Shown: piece by piece, positions 14,423 to 17,841 of the stretch | Numbering within the stretch: position 1 is the first letter of the stretch | Layout of the letters: every line of letters begins with the position of its first letter | Assembly (NCBI GenBank): GCA_021163175.1 | Contig: JAGGXG010000053.1 | Span: forward strand, 1 to 17,841 | Source: Thermoplasmata archaeon | GTDB lineage: Archaea > Thermoplasmatota > E2 > UBA202 > JdFR-43 | Direction: 5' to 3' | DNA length: 17,841 nucleotides | Made by a program: the position numbers and the translations under genes | Notes under the pieces: generated by a model | Seen by the model: only the letters and a program-made list of their open reading frames with translations | What the model was told of the DNA's origin: nothing | Databases searched by the model: none

Positions 14423-16072
14423 ATGTATCCGAAAGAAATGGAAAAATCTATAAGAAAGGTGGAGGAAACAAGGCAGGAAAGGCTTAAAAAGCTGCCAGAA
14501 AGGATGACAGCAAAAGAAAGAGAAGAAATATTAAAAAAATTCCATCCTGATTATAGGAAGGGAGCAAAAAGAAAATTGAAGGTTGGGGTGAGCAAGGGAA
14601 GCATACTTCCAAATGAAGTTGCAGATTTAATAGAAGCATATCCTCTCATTCATCCAGATGAAATAGATTTGAGCCAGATTGACTATGAAACAGATATTCT
14701 GATAATAGGAGGAGGCGGCGCTGGAACTGCAGCAGCTTTATGGGCTTACTATAACGGGATAAAACCTGAAAACATACTCATAGCAACAAAGTTAAGGCAT
14801 GGCGACGCCAACACAATGATGGCTCAAGGCGGCATACAAGCAGCTGACAAACCAAATGATTCGCCCGCCATTCATTACCTTGATGTTATTGGAGGTGGCC
14901 ACTACGCCAACAAACCAGAGCTTGTAGCTCGCCTTGTTTTAGATGCTCCCCTTATAATAAAATGGCATGAAGATCTGGGTGTAATGTATGACAAAAAGCC
15001 AGATGGAGAAATGATAACAGTTCATGGCGGTGGCACAAGCCGCAAAAGAATGCACTCTGCCAAAGACTATACAGGAATGGAAATAATGCGTGTGCTGAGG
15101 GATGAAGCCCGCAACATTGGAATAACAACACTCGAATTTTCCCCAGCGATAGAATTGATTACAGACGAGCAAGGCAAAGTTGCTGGCGCAGTTTTATTCA
15201 ACATGGAAACGGAGCAATATTATGTTGTTAAGGCAAAGGCTACGATAATGGCTACTGGAGGCTTTGGAAGATTGCATATCCAGGGATTTCCGACTACAAA
15301 TCATTATGGAGCAACTGCCGATGGCCTTGTAATGGCATATCGTGCTGGAGCAAAATTGCGAGACATGGATTCAGTGCAATATCATCCTACGGGAGCAGCA
15401 TATCCTGAGCAGATTTTAGGATTGCTTGTAACCGAGAAAGTTCGCAGTTTAGGAGGGCAGCCTGTCAATGTTGATGGAGAGCAATTTGTTCATCCTCTGG
15501 AACCAAGAGATGTGGAAGCATCTGCTTTCATAAGGGAATGTTATGAGCGCAACAAAGGCGTTGTTACGCCAACAGGAATGCGTGGCGTATGGCTTGACTC
15601 GCCCATGATAGAGATGATACATGGTAAAGGAACGATAGAACGCCGTTTAGGAGCGATGTTCAGAATGTTTCAACGATTTGATATTGATATGAGAGAGGAG
15701 CCAATACTTGTATTTCCAACGCTGCATTATCAGAATGGTGGAATAGAAATTGATAAAGAAGCTCGCGTATTGGGAAAGAATGGTGTGATAGCTGGATTGT
15801 TTGCAGCTGGCGAGGTAGAAGGAGGTGTGCATGGGAAAAACCGTCTCATGGGCAATTCATTGCTTGACACACAAGTTTTTGGCAGGGCAGCTGGTATAAA
15901 TGCAGCAAAATATGTGAAGAAGGCAAAGATTGGAAAGCTTACACTAAAGCATGTCAAAAAATACATAGAAGAGTTGAAAAAAGCTAAGATAAAGGAAGAA
16001 AGAAAATCACCAGTGCTGCTGCCAGACTACAGAGGAGAAAAAGCTGTTGCAAGAATGATAGACATATTTTAA
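14423..16072 (+). CDS. Fumarate reductase/succinate dehydrogenase-like flavoprotein subunit (TfrA-like)
   Basis: This 549-residue flavoprotein would interconvert fumarate and succinate. FAD motif GGGGAG lies at 96-101; GGGTSRKRMH (202-211) and KDYTGMEIMRVL follow. Catalytic-region residues of the family are present: QYHPTG (His 321), PRDVEAS (Arg 362), HYQNGGI (His 435) and NRLMGNSLLD (Arg 474). The residue matching the covalent-FAD histidine of SdhA/FrdA (second position of SHTxxAQGGI) is Asn 130, so FAD should be non-covalent. There is a charged N-terminal extension of about 85 residues, and little follows the NSLLD motif, so the usual C-terminal helical domain is missing or very reduced. 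No membrane-anchor genes follow. GGAGAGTGAT (14410-14419) precedes the ATG. It is the last gene of the operon. Other FAD-dependent oxidoreductases of this superfamily remain possible. Confidence 0.82.
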   Translation: MYPKEMEKSIRKVEETRQERLKKLPERMTAKEREEILKKFHPDYRKGAKRKLKVGVSKGSILPNEVADLIEAYPLIHPDEIDLSQIDYETDILIIGGGGAGTAAALWAYYNGIKPENILIATKLRHGDANTMMAQGGIQAADKPNDSPAIHYLDVIGGGHYANKPELVARLVLDAPLIIKWHEDLGVMYDKKPDGEMITVHGGGTSRKRMHSAKDYTGMEIMRVLRDEARNIGITTLEFSPAIELITDEQGKVAGAVLFNMETEQYYVVKAKATIMATGGFGRLHIQGFPTTNHYGATADGLVMAYRAGAKLRDMDSVQYHPTGAAYPEQILGLLVTEKVRSLGGQPVNVDGEQFVHPLEPRDVEASAFIRECYERNKGVVTPTGMRGVWLDSPMIEMIHGKGTIERRLGAMFRMFQRFDIDMREEPILVFPTLHYQNGGIEIDKEARVLGKNGVIAGLFAAGEVEGGVHGKNRLMGNSLLDTQVFGRAAGINAAKYVKKAKIGKLTLKHVKKYIEELKKAKIKEERKSPVLLPDYRGEKAVARMIDIF

Positions 16073-16091
16073 CCTCTCTCTTTTTATTTTG
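16073..16091 (+). terminator. Pyrimidine/T-rich transcription terminator of the operon
   Basis: CCTCTCTCTTTTTATTTT starts immediately after the tfrA-like stop codon. Archaeal RNA polymerase stops at runs of T without needing a hairpin, and no stem-loop is evident here. It is the first such tract after a coding run of nearly 16 kb and lies ahead of a new promoter. Confidence 0.55.
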
Positions 16092-16137
16092 TATGCATAA
16101 AAATTATTTTACCATAGCGTTCAAAAGTTGTGAATTC

Positions 16138-16156
16138 GGAAAAAATGTTTATATAT
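16138..16156 (+). promoter_or_regulatory. Archaeal promoter (BRE plus box A) of the beta-helix protein gene
   Basis: A purine-rich BRE-like GGAAAAAAT is followed by box A TTTATATAT (16148-16156). Transcription would start near 16178-16180, leaving a short leader of roughly 15 nt that includes AAAGGGGAA, a weak Shine-Dalgarno, before the ATG at 16193. The box overlaps a TATGCATA palindrome (16154-16161) that also occurs at 16092-16099. Confidence 0.55.
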
Positions 16157-16192
16157 GCATAAACAATTCTCAATTAACAAAGGGGAATTAAG

Positions 16193-17841
16193 ATGAGAGG
16201 AAAAAATAAAATTTTGGGAAAAGGTGTATTGGCGATAGCTGGAATTTTTGCAATTGTTGCAATTCTGGCTATAGCAGGAAATGGAAATGCACAGGGAAAT
16301 ATTTATGTTGATCCAAGTGATCCAAATGCATATCATTCAATTCAGGCTGCAATAGATGCAGCAAGCGATGGTGACACAATAATAGTGAATGCAAGTACAT
16401 ATACAGAAAGCATTACAATAAACAAAAGCATTAATCTGATAGGAGAACCAGGAGCAATAATAAAATGCCCGGCAACACCAGAAAATATGAAAATACAAGA
16501 AAGTAGCCATACTTATGAATACGTGATTGGAGTCTTCGGTGGGACATATGGAAGCAGTAACAATACATACTATGGGAGTGGCACAGTAAATGTAAATATA
16601 TCTGGATTTACAATTGATAGCAATGACACAACTCCCTCAGACAGATTTGCTGGAATATTCTTCAGAAACATGATTGGAAACATATCCGACTGCACAATTA
16701 TTAATACAAATGTTGATGGTAAGGAAACATTTGGAATCCTGGGCTATGGAAATAGCGATATAACAATTTATGGCAATACGGTTGACCAGTTTGGAAGAGG
16801 GGGCATAGGCGTGAACGGTGATGGAGGATCGCTTCCTGATCCTACATGCCTGATAAAAAACAACGTTGTCATTGGACCAGGTAAAAATCCAGTTGTAACA
16901 TGGGCTCCAAATGGAATACAGGTTGGTTACAATGCAAGCGGTATTGTGACAGGCAACGATGTTTCCGCCTGCGGATGGAATGGCACAGAGTGGAGTGGAA
17001 CAGGAATTATAGTTGTTGATACAAATGTGAGCTCGGTGATAGTTGATAACAATTATGTCCATAATTGTGAGAGCGGTATCACTTTTGTTGCATACTGGGA
17101 TTATTGCTCCAATGCAATTATAACCAATAATACTGTAGAAGACACTGATTGGTCTATTGCTCTGCATAATGATGTAAGAGGCGCCACCATTATGTATAAT
17201 ACTATTGTAAACTGTACAGGGGATTGCATAGATGTATATTGCTATAAAATTTTTGGAGACTCTGGCTATCCATATGATACTCCACCCACCAATGTAGAAA
17301 TTCATTATAACAATCTTTTGGATGCAACCTATGATGGCTTATGGGTTGGTCCCTATGTTACAGATGTTGTAAATGCCACCTATAACTACTGGGGTCATGC
17401 GACCGGACCATATAATGAAATAGAAAACCCATATGGACAGGGAGTGAGTGTTGTGGGCAACGCTACCTTCATTCCATGGCTTGATTCCCTGTATCCAGAT
17501 AACGACTATGGCAATACAAAAGAATCTCCTGTTCAAAATTCATATTACAATGATTCATTTGCTCCAAAAACAAATGCAGTCATAGATGCCAAAAATGAAG
17601 CTGATGTTGTTGTAATAATAAATTCCTCTTCTCCAAACAGCATAACCATACTAAATTATACTGGAAATCCAGAAGAGGAGCTGCCATCTGATGTGATTGC
17701 TTTAGGAAAATATATTGATATTATTGTTGAAAATGAAAGCAACATTACATGGCCTGTTGAAATACGCCTTTTCTATACACAAAATGATTTGGATACCGCA
17801 GGCTTAACTGAAGAACAACTTGTAGGAATGTTATACTGGAA
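16193..17841 (+). CDS. Secreted parallel beta-helix (NosD-like) surface protein, 3' end outside the window
   Basis: 549 codons are visible and the frame stays open to the edge. Residues 1-~34 form a signal peptide: basic MRGKNKILGK, a hydrophobic stretch from about 11 to 29, then a possible cleavage site near GNGNAQ. SIQAAIDAASDGDTIIV (49-65) is the classic entry to a pectate-lyase-type right-handed beta-helix; short repeated turns with NN, GNTV or NNYV patterns follow to about residue 400, closing with YNYWGHATGP. A second domain near the visible end (NITWPVEIRLFYTQNDLD, from about 517) resembles tails of archaeal secreted or S-layer-associated proteins. About 18 N-X-S/T sequons suggest glycosylation. 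It has its own promoter and is not part of the redox operon. Ligand or substrate is unknown; catalytic activity need not be assumed. Confidence 0.8.
   Translation, partial: MRGKNKILGKGVLAIAGIFAIVAILAIAGNGNAQGNIYVDPSDPNAYHSIQAAIDAASDGDTIIVNASTYTESITINKSINLIGEPGAIIKCPATPENMKIQESSHTYEYVIGVFGGTYGSSNNTYYGSGTVNVNISGFTIDSNDTTPSDRFAGIFFRNMIGNISDCTIINTNVDGKETFGILGYGNSDITIYGNTVDQFGRGGIGVNGDGGSLPDPTCLIKNNVVIGPGKNPVVTWAPNGIQVGYNASGIVTGNDVSACGWNGTEWSGTGIIVVDTNVSSVIVDNNYVHNCESGITFVAYWDYCSNAIITNNTVEDTDWSIALHNDVRGATIMYNTIVNCTGDCIDVYCYKIFGDSGYPYDTPPTNVEIHYNNLLDATYDGLWVGPYVTDVVNATYNYWGHATGPYNEIENPYGQGVSVVGNATFIPWLDSLYPDNDYGNTKESPVQNSYYNDSFAPKTNAVIDAKNEADVVVIINSSSPNSITILNYTGNPEEELPSDVIALGKYIDIIVENESNITWPVEIRLFYTQNDLDTAGLTEEQLVGMLYW

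Noticed and set aside
13706..16072. Membrane-bound succinate dehydrogenase (complex II)
   Set aside because: No hydrophobic anchor subunits are encoded, the FAD-linking histidine is replaced by Asn, and the iron-sulfur subunit has two HdrC-type [4Fe-4S] motifs where SdhB has a 3Fe-4S pattern.
16637..17305. Long minus-strand open frame (222 residues) opposite the beta-helix gene
   Set aside because: The translation is a low-complexity mix rich in Ile, Asn, Cys and His with no recognisable domain. The plus strand here has a clear signal peptide and beta-helix pattern that explains the openness of the opposite frame.
1..17841. CRISPR arrays, tRNA or rRNA genes, insertion sequences, integration sites
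   Set aside because: I saw no regularly spaced repeats, no tRNA-like or rRNA-like stretches, no transposase and no flanking terminal repeats; almost all of the window is coding.

Overview
The window is from an AT-rich archaeal genome. Supporting signs are archaeal box A (TATA) promoters with purine-rich BRE-like flanks, Shine-Dalgarno motifs of the GGAGGTGAT type ahead of internal operon genes, a leaderless-looking first gene, and methanogen-type KOR, heterodisulfide reductase (Hdr) and Mvh hydrogenase subunits. A euryarchaeal or Thermoplasmata-like strict anaerobe is my best guess, but there is no marker gene in the window and the lineage is not established. Nothing here shows methanogenesis itself: there is no mcr, F420 (FrhB-type) subunit or mvhB polyferredoxin.

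Layout: 2-139 is the tail of an unidentified gene. 140-304 is a control region with a 14-bp perfect palindrome and a box A placed for leaderless transcription of the first gene. 305-16072 is one uninterrupted plus-strand run of 17 genes, overlapping or separated by at most 4 nt: korD-korA-korB-korC (2-oxoacid:ferredoxin oxidoreductase); hdrA1-mvhD-mvhG-mvhA-maturation protease-hdrC1-hdrB1 (a complete MvhADG-HdrABC set plus the hydrogenase processing protease); hdrA2::mvhD-hdrC2-hdrB2 (a second Hdr set whose fused MvhD domain has lost most of its cluster cysteines); a TPR protein; and a soluble fumarate reductase/succinate dehydrogenase pair (tfrB-like, tfrA-like). A pyrimidine/T-rich tract just after the last stop is the likely terminator. 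16073-16192 then carries a second promoter, and 16193 to the window end is a secreted parallel beta-helix protein that is cut by the window edge.

How the genes may work together (inference): MvhADG would oxidise H2 and feed HdrABC, which by flavin-based electron bifurcation at HdrA reduces ferredoxin and a higher-potential acceptor together. The same operon encodes a ferredoxin user (KOR) and a fumarate reductase with no membrane anchor. That fits a module for the reductive steps from fumarate to succinate and, via succinyl-CoA, to 2-oxoglutarate, with Hdr supplying both electron streams. The reverse reading is also possible: 2-oxoacid oxidation giving reduced ferredoxin, re-oxidised by Hdr with H2 release. 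The most unusual points are the TfrB-like subunit without the HdrB-like CCG half known in methanogen thiol:fumarate reductase, the degenerate MvhD domain on HdrA2, and the TPR protein placed between the two enzymes.
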